Shown: positions 1 through 10,785, numbered from the stretch's first letter. The stretch: 64,000 bases of DNA from Algibacillus agarilyticus (GCF_003286125.1 NZ_QMED01000001.1:62001-126000), one strand, 5' to 3'. Notes: generated by a model not told the origin, from the letters alone. Numbers and translations are program-made.

Positions 1-96
1 TAATTCAATTATAAAAGTGCTTAATTGGTTTAAATATTAAAGATTAATTAAACATACCAAAACATACAAATTTACTAACTAACAGTGGAACCAACA

Positions 97-1110
97 ATGA
101 CTATTAAAGTTGCTATAAACGGATACGGACGTATCGGAAGAAATGTTCTTAAAGCGTTATATGAATCAGAAAAAAATTATGACATCAAAATCGTTGCGAT
201 TAACGATTTAGGCGATTCAGATATTAATGCTCATTTAACAAAATACGATACCGTTCACGGTCGTTTTAACGCAAAAGTTTCTCATGATGACGAAGCTCTT
301 TATGTAAATGATGACAAAATTCTTACTTTCTCAGAGCGCAACCCAGCTGATTTACCTTGGGCTGAGCTAGGCGTAGACGTAGTTTACGAATGTACTGGTT
401 TCTTTGCAGATAAAGACAAAGCTCAAGCACATATTGATGCCGGCGCTAAAAAAGTCATTATTTCAGCTCCAGCTAAAGGCAACATTGACGCAACTGTTGT
501 ATATGGTGTTAACCAAGATGTGATCACATCTGACATGACAATTATTTCAAATGCTTCATGTACAACTAACTGTTTAGCCCCAATCGCTAAGCCATTAAAC
601 GATGCTTTAGGCATTGTTTCTGGTTTAATGACAACTATCCATGCTTATACAAACGACCAAAAATTATCTGATGTTTACCATACAGATAAATATCGTGCAC
701 GTGCTGCAGGTCATAACATGATCCCGACAGCAACAGGTGCTGCAAAAGCGGTTGGTTTAGTGGTTCCAGAACTTCAAGGTAAGTTCGACGGCATGGCTGT
801 TCGTGTACCAACAATCAATGTTTCATTAGTTGATTTAACATTTGAATCAGAAAAAGAAACAACGGTTGAAGAAGTTAATAAGATCATTGCTGATGCAATC
901 GCAGCCGATCCAGTATTAGCTGAAGTATTATCAATCAATGTAGAACCATTAGTTTCTTCTGACTTCAACCATTGTGCATATACTTCAAACTTTGATGCAA
1001 CACAAACACGTGTTATCGGCAAGTTAGTTAAAGTTATGGCTTGGTACGATAATGAGTGGGGCTTTAGTAACCGCATGTTGGACAACACTGTTCAATTAAT
1101 GAAGGCCTAA
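97..1110 (+). CDS. gap: Glyceraldehyde-3-phosphate dehydrogenase, type I
   Basis: Cytosolic enzyme that oxidises and phosphorylates glyceraldehyde-3-phosphate to 1,3-bisphosphoglycerate with NAD(P). The N-terminal Rossmann motif [10 protein letters not shown] and the catalytic motif SNASCTTNC (nucleophilic Cys near residue 154) are intact, as is the C-terminal [11 protein letters not shown]. At 337 aa it is of normal family length. The frame is open from a GTG at 85, but the ATG at 97 gives the standard [11 protein letters not shown] start, and GTGGAA just upstream may serve as a weak ribosome site. It stands next to the Entner-Doudoroff genes, so it probably handles the glyceraldehyde-3-phosphate released by KDPG aldolase. 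Its promoter lies at the left edge of the window, and I saw no clear HexR site there. Confidence 0.97.
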   Translation: MTIKVAINGYGRIGRNVLKALYESEKNYDIKIVAINDLGDSDINAHLTKYDTVHGRFNAKVSHDDEALYVNDDKILTFSERNPADLPWAELGVDVVYECTGFFADKDKAQAHIDAGAKKVIISAPAKGNIDATVVYGVNQDVITSDMTIISNASCTTNCLAPIAKPLNDALGIVSGLMTTIHAYTNDQKLSDVYHTDKYRARAAGHNMIPTATGAAKAVGLVVPELQGKFDGMAVRVPTINVSLVDLTFESEKETTVEEVNKIIADAIAADPVLAEVLSINVEPLVSSDFNHCAYTSNFDATQTRVIGKLVKVMAWYDNEWGFSNRMLDNTVQLMKA

Positions 1111-1132
1111 ACCTCAAAAGAACATCTAGCGC

Positions 1133-1159
1133 AGGCGGCTTATGCCGCCTTTTGTTTTT
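1133..1159 (+). terminator. Intrinsic terminator after gap
   Basis: The 7-bp GC-rich stem AGGCGGC/GCCGCCT has a TTAT loop and is followed by TTTGTTTTT. It ends only about 17 bases before the start codon of the following mutarotase gene. That gene is therefore either read by leakage from gap or has its own promoter hidden in gap. Confidence 0.9.
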
Positions 1160-1175
1160 AGCGAGTTTTATTCCT

Positions 1176-2072
1176 ATGAAAAATCCATTTATTCAATTCG
1201 ACATTCTTGAAAACTATTCAGACGAGTTTAGTTTACGTGCTTTACCAACGGGTTTACATTATTGGTGGGTAGAGACCGAACGATATAAAGCCGCGATCAC
1301 AGTAACGGGTGGTCAAGTCATTTGGTATGAAACCAGTAAACATCCTCACCCTGTAATTTGGCTTAGCGATTTTAGTCATTTAGATAACAGTAAATCATTA
1401 AGAGGCGGCATACCCGTTTGTTGGCCTTGGTTTGGTCGACATAGAACCGATAAAAGCAACCCGAGTCATGGGTTAGTGCGTAATATACCTTGGGTGATCA
1501 AAGATTTTAAGTTTGAAAATAGCGAATTTACATTACGTGTAACCCCGACTCAAACTGACGAAATGCGCAAACACATCCCAGAAGGCGTCGTGTTAACTGA
1601 AGTTATTAAGTTAACCGAAACACTCGATGTTAGTTTAGTTACAACCAACAATAGCCATGCGCCCTATGAATTCAGCGCCGCTTTACATACCTATTTTTAT
1701 GTTGGTAATATCAAAGAAACCGAGTTACATGGATTAACTCAATCGCATTATATTTCTGAACAAACTAACTGGCAGTCTACCGATTCACCTAAATGCTACC
1801 GCTTTAGAGAACACACAGACAGAATACATATTGATCAAGCTGAATATGCAGAAATTGAAAGTCCGGTGCATACTTATCAATTAACTCAAAGTGGTCACAA
1901 TAGCTTAATTGTGTGGAATCCGTGGAGAGAAGTTTCAACAAAGACTCCGGGCATGGGTTCGGAAGTTTGGCAAGAAATGCTTTGTGTTGAGCCTGCAGCA
2001 TTTAAACCTTATTTAAATTTAAAGCCAGGTCATTCGCATACACTAAAACAGCATATTGATGTAGTTAAATAA
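1176..2072 (+). CDS. D-hexose-6-phosphate mutarotase (YeaD-like aldose epimerase)
   Basis: Galactose-mutarotase-fold protein of the glucose-6-phosphate 1-epimerase group, expected to interconvert the alpha and beta anomers of hexose-6-phosphate in the cytosol. Visible family motifs are GGIPVCWPWFGRH, SHGLVRN, the catalytic-region motif LHTYFYVGNI, and VWNPW near the C-terminus. The frame is open from a TTG at 1152 inside the gap terminator, so I take the first ATG at 1176 (298 aa). Glucose-6-phosphate dehydrogenase uses one anomer, so a mutarotase beside the zwf-edd-eda cluster makes metabolic sense. The family assignment is firm. The exact substrate is inferred. Confidence 0.9.
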   Translation: MKNPFIQFDILENYSDEFSLRALPTGLHYWWVETERYKAAITVTGGQVIWYETSKHPHPVIWLSDFSHLDNSKSLRGGIPVCWPWFGRHRTDKSNPSHGLVRNIPWVIKDFKFENSEFTLRVTPTQTDEMRKHIPEGVVLTEVIKLTETLDVSLVTTNNSHAPYEFSAALHTYFYVGNIKETELHGLTQSHYISEQTNWQSTDSPKCYRFREHTDRIHIDQAEYAEIESPVHTYQLTQSGHNSLIVWNPWREVSTKTPGMGSEVWQEMLCVEPAAFKPYLNLKPGHSHTLKQHIDVVK

Positions 2073-2101
2073 GCTGACTACAAACGACTTTAATTAGACA
2101 T

Positions 2102-2132
2102 AAAAAAACCGATGCAAGCATCGGTTTTTTTG
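2102..2132. terminator. Bidirectional terminator between the mutarotase gene and eda
   Basis: Perfect stem AACCGATGC/GCATCGGTT with an AA loop, flanked by A-tract and T-tract. It can stop the plus-strand mutarotase transcript and the minus-strand zwf-eda operon, which converge here. Confidence 0.92.
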
Positions 2133-2197
2133 TACCTTAATTAATTTAATGTCTAGGTACATTAAAAAAACCTGGGTGTATACAAATAAATGGAGGC

Positions 2198-2848
2198 CTA
2201 ACCTTTAGCACCTTCAACAGCTGCTTTAGCGATTTGTGTAATGCGTTTCCAATCACCCGCTTCGACAGCATCTTGTGGCACTAGCCATGAACCACCGACA
2301 CAAGCTACATTAGGCAAGGCTAAGTAATTTTTGTAGTTATCAGGGTTAATTCCGCCAGTAGGACAGAAAGTAATTTGCGGACAAGGACCGGCAATCGACT
2401 TAAGCATAGGAACGCCACCCGCAGCTTCTGCTGGGAAGAATTTAAAACAATCTAAGCCATGCTCAATGCCCGTCATCATCTCAGAAATTGATGCAATCCC
2501 CGGAATTAAAGGCATTGTACCTTGGTTAGCTGCTTGCAATAGCGCAGGTGTTAAACCTGGGCTAATACCAAATTGACCACCCGCACTTTCAACAGCACGA
2601 TACTGATCAGCATTAATGATCGTTCCAGCGCCTGTTACCGCTTCAGGTAATTTGTTAGCTAATAATTCAATAGCATCAAGTGCGCATTCAGTTCTTAGTG
2701 TCACTTCTAAAACTTTAACGCCGCCTTCTAATAAGGCTTCTGATACCGGTAATGCATGTTCTAATTTTTTAAAAACAAGTACAGGTACAACTGTACCTTG
2801 CTTTAAAATGTCTAGAGAAGTTGTTTTCCAATTATTTGTAGTACTCAT
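2198..2848 (-). CDS. eda: 2-dehydro-3-deoxy-6-phosphogluconate (KDPG) aldolase
   Basis: Class I aldolase that cleaves KDPG to pyruvate and glyceraldehyde-3-phosphate, the last Entner-Doudoroff step. It probably also acts on 4-hydroxy-2-oxoglutarate. Motifs: EVTLRT (catalytic Glu region), GAGTI, GISPG, the Schiff-base Lys in [12 protein letters not shown], and FCPTGGI near the phosphate site. It is 216 aa, the usual length. The ribosome site GAGG lies over the last codons of glk, 3 bases separate the two genes, and translation is probably coupled. It is the last gene of the minus-strand run zwf-pgl-edd-glk-eda. Confidence 0.97.
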   Translation of the reverse strand: MSTTNNWKTTSLDILKQGTVVPVLVFKKLEHALPVSEALLEGGVKVLEVTLRTECALDAIELLANKLPEAVTGAGTIINADQYRAVESAGGQFGISPGLTPALLQAANQGTMPLIPGIASISEMMTGIEHGLDCFKFFPAEAAGGVPMLKSIAGPCPQITFCPTGGINPDNYKNYLALPNVACVGGSWLVPQDAVEAGDWKRITQIAKAAVEGAKG

Positions 2849-2851
2849 TTG

Positions 2852-3808
2852 TTAAGCCTCAATATTTTGAGTTAAATACGCAGCAGCACCTAATAATCCC
2901 GGTTGTTTTTCGGTGATAACAAACACCGGAATTTTTTTGTTTAATGCGGTAAATCGTCCTTTGGCTTCAAATTGTGTTCTAAAATCACTGTTTTTAAAAT
3001 ACTCAATAAAGCGTGGAATGATCCCACCCGCAATATAAACACCGCCATAAGTTAAAGTTGTTAATGCTAAATTACCACCAAAGCTGCCCATTACACGACA
3101 GAAAGTATCTAATGTTAGCTTACAATATTCACAGGTACCATCAACAGCATGTTTAGTTATATCAGCAGGTGAGCTAAAACTTAACTCAACACTTTTTATG
3201 TGACAAATTGCTTGATAAATTTCTAAAATACCGGGACCTGACACTAAACGCTCAACAGAAACATGCCCATATTTGCTCTGTAAAACATTTAGTATTTTTT
3301 GTTCTAATTCATCGTTACTGGCAAAATCAACATGTCCACCTTCGCCAGGAAGCGGGATATATTTTTCATTTGCTTTAATTAAGTGAGCAACACCTAAACC
3401 TGTACCGGGACCATAAACCGCCATCGGTGCAGATAAATCAGCTTTATCACCACCCACTTGAATTTTATTTTCGTCGGTTAAAAACGGCAAACACATAGCT
3501 TGAGCCGTAAAATCATTAATAACTAAAAAGCTATCTAGATTTAATTTCTTTTTAACCGCTTCAATCGAAAAAGACCACGTATGATTAGTCATACTGACTT
3601 GGTCACCATTAATCGGACACGCGATGGCAACACAAACATGCTGAACTGCATTGATGTTTTCATCGGTACAATATTGATTAATCACATCATCAATATTGTC
3701 ATAGCCAGTAACAGGGTAAGTTCGATCTTGAGTAAATTGAGTATCAACACCATTTGTTTGGGCTATACGCATGTTGGTTCCACCAACATCTGCGATTAAA
3801 CAAATCAT
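2852..3808 (-). CDS. glk: Glucokinase
   Basis: Bacterial glucokinase (ROK-unrelated Glk family) that phosphorylates glucose with ATP. The N-terminal phosphate-binding motif ADVGGTNMR, the catalytic-region motif VINDFTAQ, GPGTGLGVA, PGEGGHVDF and C-terminal GGVYIAGGIIPR are all present. The frame opens 10 codons earlier, inside the end of edd. The ATG at 3808 is chosen because AAGGAA precedes it at good spacing and the protein then starts MICLIADVGGT (318 aa). It lies 10 bases after the edd stop, clearly in the same operon. Its presence suggests that free glucose enters the cell by a non-PTS route and is phosphorylated here. Confidence 0.96.
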   Translation of the reverse strand: MICLIADVGGTNMRIAQTNGVDTQFTQDRTYPVTGYDNIDDVINQYCTDENINAVQHVCVAIACPINGDQVSMTNHTWSFSIEAVKKKLNLDSFLVINDFTAQAMCLPFLTDENKIQVGGDKADLSAPMAVYGPGTGLGVAHLIKANEKYIPLPGEGGHVDFASNDELEQKILNVLQSKYGHVSVERLVSGPGILEIYQAICHIKSVELSFSSPADITKHAVDGTCEYCKLTLDTFCRVMGSFGGNLALTTLTYGGVYIAGGIIPRFIEYFKNSDFRTQFEAKGRFTALNKKIPVFVITEKQPGLLGAAAYLTQNIEA

Positions 3809-3818
3809 ATTAAATTCC

Positions 3819-5639
3819 TTAATCTTGGGTAAATACACATGATGCGCCTAACTCAGCACCCGTCATGTTGCTACGTAATGCGCCAAAAAATTCACGCCCC
3901 ATACCCGAACGTTCACCTTCTACTCGTGTCGGTTCAGCAGGCTTTCTAGCCGCTAGCTCAGCATCATCAACCAACAATTGAATACCACCATTAGCTGGAT
4001 CAACGCGAATTAAATCGCCGTTTTGCACTTTTGCCAGCAAACCGCCATCGATGGCTTCTGGTGTCATATGGATTGCTGCCGGTATTTTACCTGAAGCACC
4101 CGACATACGACCATCCGTTACAAGGGCAACAGAATAACCTTTATCTTGCAATACGCCAAGAGGTGGGGTTAATTTATGTAGCTCTGGCATACCAATCGCT
4201 TTAGGTCCTTGGAAACGCACAACAACCACGCAATCTTTGTTCAAATCACCGCTTTTAAATACGGCCTCTAAATCATGTTGACTTTCTAATACAACGGCTG
4301 GCGCTTCTATTACGGCATCTGGGTCTGGCATTGCTGACGTTTTCATAACACAGCGCCCAAGGTTACCTTCTAGTACCGATAATCCCCCATTCGATTTGAA
4401 TGGTTTTGCGGCTGAAGCCACAACCTCGAGATCAGCAGACGATGTAGGGCCATCGCGCCAAACTAATTCGGCATTTTCTAAGAAAGGCTCTTTTGTGTAC
4501 TTGTCTAAACCTTCACCACAAATAGTTTTAACATCATTGTGCAATAAACCTGCATCAAGCAATTCACGAATTAATAAAGCCATTCCGCCAGCTGCAACAA
4601 AGTGATTGATGTCTGCATGGCCATTTGGATAAATACGCGTCATTAATGGTGTCGCGCTAGATAACTCTGCAAAGTCATCCCAATTAATAATGATGCCAGC
4701 AGCTCGAGCCATAGCGACTAAATGCATCGTGTGGTTAGTTGAACCACCCGTTGCCAATAAAGCAACCACACCATTAACCACTGATTTTTCATCAACGATA
4801 TGACCTATCGGTGTGTAGTTAGTCCCTAAATCAGTAATACGGGTCGCTTGTACAGCAGCAGCTTTGGTTAAAGCATCACGTAAAGGTGTACCAGGGTTAA
4901 CAAATGATGAACCAGGCAAATGCAAGCCCATCACTTCAACCACTAATTGATTAGAGTTAGCCGTACCATAGAAAGTACAGGTGCCCGCTGAATGATAAGA
5001 AGCAGACTCTGCTGCTAACAATTCATCACGGCCCGCTTTACCTTCAGCATATAATTGACGTACATGGGCTTTTTCTTTATTAGAAATACCCGATGGCATA
5101 GGGCCAGCTGGTACAAACACCATAGGTAGATGACCAAATGATAAAGCAGACATCACTAAGCCAGGCACTATTTTATCGCAGATGCCTAACATTAAAGCAC
5201 CATCAAACATATTGTGTGATAAGCCAATACTTGATGACATCGCGATCACATCGCGACTGATCAAGCTTAAATCCATACCCGCTTGGCCTTGTGTTACGCC
5301 GTCACACATAGCAGGAACGCCGCCTGCCACTTGGGCAACACTACCCACTTCTGAAATCGCTTCTTTAATAAAAGCAGGATAGGTTTCATACGGTTGATGT
5401 GCAGAAAGCATATCGTTGTATGACGTAATAATACCAATATTGGCTTTGGTGAATTGTTTTAATGAAGTTTTGTCTTCGCTGCCACAAGCCGCAAAACCAT
5501 GCGCTAGATTACCGCAACTTAAAACGCCACGATGTGGTCCTTTTTCACGGGCTTTTTCAATTTTATCTAAATAGGCTTGGCGAGTTTCGCGACTTCTTTC
5601 AACGATCCGCTTAGTAACTTTATCAACTATAGGGTTCAT
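3819..5639 (-). CDS. edd: 6-phosphogluconate dehydratase
   Basis: IlvD/Edd family iron-sulfur dehydratase that converts 6-phosphogluconate to KDPG, the first committed Entner-Doudoroff step. It is 606 aa, the expected length. Cluster and active-site motifs are present: [45 protein letters not shown] and [17 protein letters not shown] 257-base gap separates it from pgl upstream (5640-5896). That gap may hold its own promoter, as it does in many HexR-controlled bacteria, but no convincing HexR palindrome was seen there by eye. Confidence 0.97.
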   Translation of the reverse strand: MNPIVDKVTKRIVERSRETRQAYLDKIEKAREKGPHRGVLSCGNLAHGFAACGSEDKTSLKQFTKANIGIITSYNDMLSAHQPYETYPAFIKEAISEVGSVAQVAGGVPAMCDGVTQGQAGMDLSLISRDVIAMSSSIGLSHNMFDGALMLGICDKIVPGLVMSALSFGHLPMVFVPAGPMPSGISNKEKAHVRQLYAEGKAGRDELLAAESASYHSAGTCTFYGTANSNQLVVEVMGLHLPGSSFVNPGTPLRDALTKAAAVQATRITDLGTNYTPIGHIVDEKSVVNGVVALLATGGSTNHTMHLVAMARAAGIIINWDDFAELSSATPLMTRIYPNGHADINHFVAAGGMALLIRELLDAGLLHNDVKTICGEGLDKYTKEPFLENAELVWRDGPTSSADLEVVASAAKPFKSNGGLSVLEGNLGRCVMKTSAMPDPDAVIEAPAVVLESQHDLEAVFKSGDLNKDCVVVVRFQGPKAIGMPELHKLTPPLGVLQDKGYSVALVTDGRMSGASGKIPAAIHMTPEAIDGGLLAKVQNGDLIRVDPANGGIQLLVDDAELAARKPAEPTRVEGERSGMGREFFGALRSNMTGAELGASCVFTQD

Positions 5640-5896
5640 AATTTCGTCTCAGGTTTATCTGTGTGTAATACTCAATATAAAAATCACACGAGCGTGTTAT
5701 CTTCAGTTGAGTGCATGATGATGCTATGCATTCATTATGTGTTTGGTACATTGTAGCTATAAGGTATAGGGACTCAATTAAGCCCCTATTACAACGCAGC
5801 TCTGATGGCTACTTAGTTGTTTATTTTCATACTGTTATTAGGCTTAACCTTTTGGCTTGTTAATACAAAAAGGGTTAGCCAAATACTCTGTTCGCG

Positions 5897-6595
5897 TTAT
5901 AACTTTGTTGCCGTGTAGATAACGTCAACAGGTACAGCGTCCTGCTGTAAAATAGCGCGAATAGGCATTTCAAATTTATCATCTGAAGCAAGCGCTTTAT
6001 CTAAAACCGTTTTTTTGCTTGCGCCGACAATGTGTAAAAAGATTTGATTCGCGTTTAAAAGTGATTTCAATGTTAACGACATACGCTCATGAGGCGCTGT
6101 AGTCGGTTGTACCGCAATCACTAATTCTTCGCTTTCGAAGCATTGCTTAATTTGTTCTGAACAGGGGAACAAAGATGCCGTATGACCATCTTCACCCATG
6201 CCTAAAATCAGCACATCTAACGGTTGAGGTAAACCGGCTAAGCTTGCTGTCACACTTGCTTCTGAACCAAACGCCGATGCTTCAGGTGTTTTGATTGCAG
6301 CAAAAGTAGCCACCGCTGCTTTATTTTGCAGCAAGTTATTTTTAACTAAAGCGGTGTTACTGTCTTTGTGATCTTCTTCAACCCAACGCTCATCCGCTAG
6401 CGTAACGGTTACTTTTTCCCAAGCTAAATCAATTTGTGATAACGCTTTGAAAAAAGGAAGTGGCGTACTACCACCCGATACCACTAATGATGCTGCGCCT
6501 TTTGTAGCAATAGCGTCAGCCAAGATCCCCGCTACGCGTTCAGCGAAAGCAGGGTTTAACTCGTTAGTGTCTTTATATTCAACTAAATTCATCAT
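5897..6595 (-). CDS. pgl: 6-phosphogluconolactonase
   Basis: DevB/SOL-type lactonase that hydrolyses 6-phosphogluconolactone to 6-phosphogluconate. The motifs SGGSTPLPFF, LADERWV and LGMGEDGHTASLFP (catalytic His region) are intact over 232 aa. It begins at the first of two adjacent ATGs with AAGGTTAAGT upstream, 8 bases after the zwf stop, so the two are co-transcribed and act in sequence. Confidence 0.96.
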   Translation of the reverse strand: MMNLVEYKDTNELNPAFAERVAGILADAIATKGAASLVVSGGSTPLPFFKALSQIDLAWEKVTVTLADERWVEEDHKDSNTALVKNNLLQNKAAVATFAAIKTPEASAFGSEASVTASLAGLPQPLDVLILGMGEDGHTASLFPCSEQIKQCFESEELVIAVQPTTAPHERMSLTLKSLLNANQIFLHIVGASKKTVLDKALASDDKFEMPIRAILQQDAVPVDVIYTATKL

Positions 6596-6603
6596 ACTTA
6601 ACC

Positions 6604-8073
6604 TTATTTATCCCAATGACGACCGTCTTTATCTAACAATTCAAAAGACTCAACCGGCCCCCACATGCCAGCAGGATATGACTTAGGTTTATCACCTACT
6701 GTTTTCCATGCATCAAAAATGCCATCTACATATTTCCAAGCCGATTCAACTTCATCTCTACGCACAAATAAAGATTGATTACCTAATAACGCTTCAAGTA
6801 GTAAACGCTCATAGGCATCTGCAATACGTGAGTTTTTAAACGTGTCAGAGAAACTTAAATCCAGTTTAGTTTGCTGAAGTTTCATCGTTTCATCTAAGCC
6901 TGGAACTTTGTTCATCACTTGTACTTCAACACCTTCGTGTGGCTGTAAGCGGATGATCAATTTATTGTCTGGCACTTTTTGATATTCTTCGCTGAATATG
7001 TTGTGTGGTAATGATTTAAAATGGACAACGATTTCAGTTAACTTTTGTGGCATACGTTTACCCGTTCTAAGGTAGAACGGTACGCCAGCCCAGCGCCAAT
7101 TATCAATATCGCAACGTAGCGAAACAAAGGTTTCAGTGCTGCTTTCAGTATTTGCACCTTCTTCTTCAAGGTAACCAGGCACATCATTGCCATTCATTTT
7201 GCCAGCGATGTATTGACCACGAACGGTTTTTATAGCTACGTTATCGGCTGTAATAGGACGTAAACATTTAATAACACGTACTTTTTCATGACGAATATCA
7301 TCCGCATTTAAGCTCACCGGAGGATTCATCGCCACCAAGCTTAATACCTGTAATAAATGATTTTGTACCATGTCACGCATTTGACCGGCATCATCAAAAT
7401 ATCCCCAACGGCCTTCTATGCCCACTTCTTCAGCAACGGTGATTTGCACATGATCTATGCTTTTGTTATCCCAGTTTGAAGTGAAAATAGCGTTAGCAAA
7501 ACGTAATGCAAGTAAGTTAAGAACGGTTTCTTTACCTAAGTAATGATCAATTCGGTAAGTTTGTTCTTCTTTAAAGAAACGAGCAACTTGGTCATTAATC
7601 ACAGCAGAAGACACTAAATCATGGCCAATTGGCTTTTCTAAAACCACACGCGTTTCATCGTTAATTAATTCAGCAGTATGTAAACCTTCACAGATAGCCC
7701 CAAAAATCGACGGTGGCGTTGACATGTAATTAACCATCACTCGATTTTTAAGATCAACATGCTGTGCTAAATTTTTATAATCTTCGGTATCAGCCATGTT
7801 AACCATGCAGTAATCTAAACGGGCTTTAAAACGGCCCCAAACGGCTTGGTCGATCTCTTCTTTTACGAATGTCGATAAAGCGTCTTCAACAATATCAACA
7901 TAATCATCAAGTTTGTATTCGTAACGAGCTACACCAACAATGCGCGTGTCGCTATGTAAAAGGTTTGCTTTTTCTAATTGATATAAAGCAGGTAATAATT
8001 TACGGCGTGCTAAGTCACCTTTTGTACCGAAAAGGACAAAATCGCAAGCTTTAGCTTTAGATTCAGAGACCAT
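6604..8073 (-). CDS. zwf: Glucose-6-phosphate 1-dehydrogenase
   Basis: Oxidises glucose-6-phosphate to 6-phosphogluconolactone and reduces NADP. It shows the nucleotide motif FGTKGDLARRKL, the substrate/catalytic motif RIDHYLGKE and the C-terminal domain of a complete enzyme. The frame opens at ATG 8085, but ATG 8073 is preceded by GGGAG at 5 bases, whereas 8085 has no ribosome site. I therefore prefer 8073 (489 aa, starting MVSESKAK). It is the first gene of the minus-strand operon and faces hexR across a 268-base divergent promoter region. Confidence 0.97.
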   Translation of the reverse strand: MVSESKAKACDFVLFGTKGDLARRKLLPALYQLEKANLLHSDTRIVGVARYEYKLDDYVDIVEDALSTFVKEEIDQAVWGRFKARLDYCMVNMADTEDYKNLAQHVDLKNRVMVNYMSTPPSIFGAICEGLHTAELINDETRVVLEKPIGHDLVSSAVINDQVARFFKEEQTYRIDHYLGKETVLNLLALRFANAIFTSNWDNKSIDHVQITVAEEVGIEGRWGYFDDAGQMRDMVQNHLLQVLSLVAMNPPVSLNADDIRHEKVRVIKCLRPITADNVAIKTVRGQYIAGKMNGNDVPGYLEEEGANTESSTETFVSLRCDIDNWRWAGVPFYLRTGKRMPQKLTEIVVHFKSLPHNIFSEEYQKVPDNKLIIRLQPHEGVEVQVMNKVPGLDETMKLQQTKLDLSFSDTFKNSRIADAYERLLLEALLGNQSLFVRRDEVESAWKYVDGIFDAWKTVGDKPKSYPAGMWGPVESFELLDKDGRHWDK

Positions 8074-8153
8074 GATTGCTCCCATCGTGGATTTGATTAA
8101 AAGTGTGTGTATTAGGCATTTAAAGCCAATGCTTAATATATAACTATAAAAAC

Positions 8154-8165
8154 TGTAATTTTACA
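8154..8165. promoter_or_regulatory. Possible HexR-like operator, zwf-hexR intergenic region
   Basis: TGTAATTTTACA is a perfect inverted repeat, TGTAA/TTACA with 2 bases between the arms. HexR sites in gammaproteobacteria resemble TGTAATwwwATTACA, whose arms are further apart. The half-sites and the location fit, but the spacing does not. A weak candidate. Confidence 0.3.
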
Positions 8166-8169
8166 ACCT

Positions 8170-8206
8170 AAATAGCGTTTTTTAGTTAACAAAACGCTAT
8201 TTTTTG
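8170..8206 (+). terminator. Terminator-like hairpin upstream of hexR
   Basis: Twelve-bp perfect stem AAATAGCGTTTT/AAAACGCTATTT with a 9-base loop, followed on the plus strand by a T run. No plus-strand gene lies upstream (zwf is on the other strand). It may therefore be an attenuator in the hexR leader, a stop for antisense transcription, or a structure in the zwf leader when read on the minus strand. Confidence 0.55.
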
Positions 8207-8341
8207 TCTAAACTTACTAAAAAATAGGCACTAATTTGTTGCATACTTTCATTTTGCTGCATTAAGTGGCATTATAGCCTAACAATATGAAATTAAATTT
8301 CAGTGACATTAGCGTGAACCTTTTATACGGTATATAAAGCA

Positions 8342-9184
8342 ATGAACATCTTAGAGAAAATCTCTCAGGTCCAAAACTCGTTCAGTAAATCTGAGCGTAA
8401 AGTAGCTGATGTTATAATAGCGTCTCCTGAAACAGCCATTCACTCAAGCATTGCCGCTTTAGCTAAAGCGGCCGACGTTAGTGAACCCACTGTAAATCGA
8501 TTTTGCCGTCGACTAGAGACTAAAGGTTTCCCTGACTTTAAATTACACCTTGCACAAACAATTGCCAATGGCACTCCCTATGTTAGCCGTCATGTCGATG
8601 TTGACGATGGCCCTGACGCCTACTCTGCTAAAATTTTTGAATCTATAATGGCTGCGCTTGATGATGCCAGAAAAAGTTTAGATATTGTTAAGGTCAACAA
8701 AGCCGTTGATTATTTAACACAAGCAAAACATATTTCTTTTTTTGGGCTTGGCTCTTCATCATCGGTTGCACATGATGCGCAATATAAGTTCTTCAGGTTT
8801 AATATCCCTGTTAGCTGTTTTGACGATGTGTTGATGCAACGTATTAATTGTATCAATGCCAATGATAGTCATGTGATCGTGATCATCTCGCATACTGGCC
8901 GCACAAAAAGCTTAGTCGAAATAGCGAATATTGCACGTAGCAACGATGCGATCGTGATAGGTATTACCAGTGAAGATAGTCCACTTGCACAAGCTTCAAA
9001 TTTGGTATTATCTATGGATGTACCAGAAGACACTGATATGTATATGCCAATGGCATCGCGTATTGCGCAACTGGCCTTAATCGATATTCTGGCTACAGGC
9101 TTTACATTACGCCGCGGCGATAAATTTATGCAAAATTTAAAGCGTGTCAAAGACGGACTCAAAGACTCTCGATATGAGAAATAA
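8342..9184 (+). CDS. hexR: HexR, RpiR-family transcriptional regulator
   Basis: The N-terminal RpiR helix-turn-helix (residues 1-75, with ALAKAADVSEPTVNRFCRRL) is followed by a SIS sugar-phosphate isomerase-like domain (about 120-255, with FFGLGSSSSVAHDA and VIIISHTGRTKSLVEIA). In related bacteria HexR binds promoters of zwf, edd, gap and pyk and is released by KDPG. The gene sits between zwf and pyk, exactly as expected. It is 280 aa, normal length. The ATG at 8342 has only a weak ribosome site. Confidence 0.95.
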   Translation: MNILEKISQVQNSFSKSERKVADVIIASPETAIHSSIAALAKAADVSEPTVNRFCRRLETKGFPDFKLHLAQTIANGTPYVSRHVDVDDGPDAYSAKIFESIMAALDDARKSLDIVKVNKAVDYLTQAKHISFFGLGSSSSVAHDAQYKFFRFNIPVSCFDDVLMQRINCINANDSHVIVIISHTGRTKSLVEIANIARSNDAIVIGITSEDSPLAQASNLVLSMDVPEDTDMYMPMASRIAQLALIDILATGFTLRRGDKFMQNLKRVKDGLKDSRYEK

Positions 9185-9351
9185 GCATTTAGATTAGCGA
9201 TATAAAAAAGAATAAGGTTAAAGAAACTATAAACACTTGAAACCTAGCTGAAACACATGCAGAGTATCTTTAAACAAATTGAACACACAAAACGTTACAT
9301 TAACGAACACGTTGCCGACTAAGTGCATCGGCAAACTAACGGGGAAATAGA

Positions 9352-10785
9352 ATGACTAGAAGAACAAAAATAGTAACCACTTTAGGTCCAGCGACTGATC
9401 GTGATAATAATTTAGAAGAAATAATTAAAGCTGGCGCGAACGTTGTTCGCATGAATTTTTCACACGGTAGTGCTGAAGATCATATTGAACGAGCGGATAA
9501 AGTCAAAGCAATAGCAAAAAAATTAGGTGTTTATGTTGGTATCTTAGGGGACTTACAAGGCCCTAAAATTCGAGTTTCAACTTTTAAAGATGGCCCGGTA
9601 TTTTTAGAAGAAGGTGCGGCATTCACACTCGATGCCGATTTAGGTAAAGGTGAAGGTACTGTTGATAGCGTGGGTCTCGACTATAAAGCGTTAGTCAAAG
9701 ATGTTGTTGCAGGTGATACATTATTACTTGACGATGGCCGTGTACAACTGATTGTGAGTGGCGTTGAAGGCAACAAAATATTAACCAATGTCTCTATTGG
9801 CGGCAAACTATCGAACAACAAAGGCATTAATAAATTAGGGGGTGGCTTATCGGCCCCAGCACTAACAGCTAAAGATAAAAAAGATATCAAATTAGCCGCT
9901 AAAATTGGCGTTGATTTTTTAGCCGTTTCTTTCCCTCAATCCGGTGCTGATTTACGTTATGCGCGTCAATTAGCTGAAGAAGCGGGTTTAAATACCCAAA
10001 TTGTTGCTAAAGTTGAGCGAGCTGAAACAGTTGCAACAGATGAAGCAATCGACGATATCATTATAAACTGTGATGTTGTCATGGTTGCACGTGGCGATTT
10101 AGGTGTAGAAATTGGCGACCCAGCATTAGTCGTTATCCAGAAAAAACTAATCTCTCGCTCTCGTCAATTAAACCGCGCGGTTATCACTGCAACACAAATG
10201 ATGGAATCGATGATTGAAAACCCGATGCCAACACGTGCTGAAGTGATGGACGTTGCTAACGCGGTATTAGATGGCTCAGATGCGGTTATGCTTTCAGGTG
10301 AAACGGCAGCAGGTAAATACCCAATTGAAACGGTAACCTCGATGGCAAGTGTTGCAGTGGGCGCAGAAACTCACCCACATGTGTCATCTTCTAAGCATCG
10401 TTTATCTGAAGAGTTTGATTCAATTCCAGAAACGACAGCACTTTCAGCAATGTATGCGGCTAATCACTTACACGGCGTTAAAGCTTTAGTTTGCTTAACT
10501 GAATCAGGTAATACAGCGAAGTTAATGTCGCGAATTAGCTCTGGTATCCCAATTTTCTCTTTGTCACGCCATACCAGCACTTTAAATACCTGCGCTATGT
10601 ATCGTGGTGTTCAACCTTTCTTTTTTGATTCAACAAAAAGTAACCCTGCATCATTAACAAAAGATGTCATGACTCTTTTGAAAGAATCTGGAAAATTAGA
10701 AGATGGCGATTTAGTGGTAATGACACACGGTGACGCAATGGAAACCGTTGGTGCCAGTAACTCATTTAAAGTGGTTAGAGCTTAA
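9352..10785 (+). CDS. pyk: Pyruvate kinase (PykA type)
   Basis: Transfers phosphate from phosphoenolpyruvate to ADP. The motifs [51 protein letters not shown] and the C-terminal domain motif [10 protein letters not shown] are intact over 477 aa, matching the PykA subtype. GGGGAAATAG precedes the ATG at 9352. It lies 167 bases after hexR on the same strand and probably belongs to the HexR regulon. A family A repeat lies in its 3' untranslated region, before the terminator. Confidence 0.97.
   Translation: MTRRTKIVTTLGPATDRDNNLEEIIKAGANVVRMNFSHGSAEDHIERADKVKAIAKKLGVYVGILGDLQGPKIRVSTFKDGPVFLEEGAAFTLDADLGKGEGTVDSVGLDYKALVKDVVAGDTLLLDDGRVQLIVSGVEGNKILTNVSIGGKLSNNKGINKLGGGLSAPALTAKDKKDIKLAAKIGVDFLAVSFPQSGADLRYARQLAEEAGLNTQIVAKVERAETVATDEAIDDIIINCDVVMVARGDLGVEIGDPALVVIQKKLISRSRQLNRAVITATQMMESMIENPMPTRAEVMDVANAVLDGSDAVMLSGETAAGKYPIETVTSMASVAVGAETHPHVSSSKHRLSEEFDSIPETTALSAMYAANHLHGVKALVCLTESGNTAKLMSRISSGIPIFSLSRHTSTLNTCAMYRGVQPFFFDSTKSNPASLTKDVMTLLKESGKLEDGDLVVMTHGDAMETVGASNSFKVVRA

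Noticed and set aside
5640-5896. HexR operator before edd
   Set aside because: TGTAATACTCA and GTACATTGTAG look partly like half-sites, but no symmetric pair with the right spacing was found.
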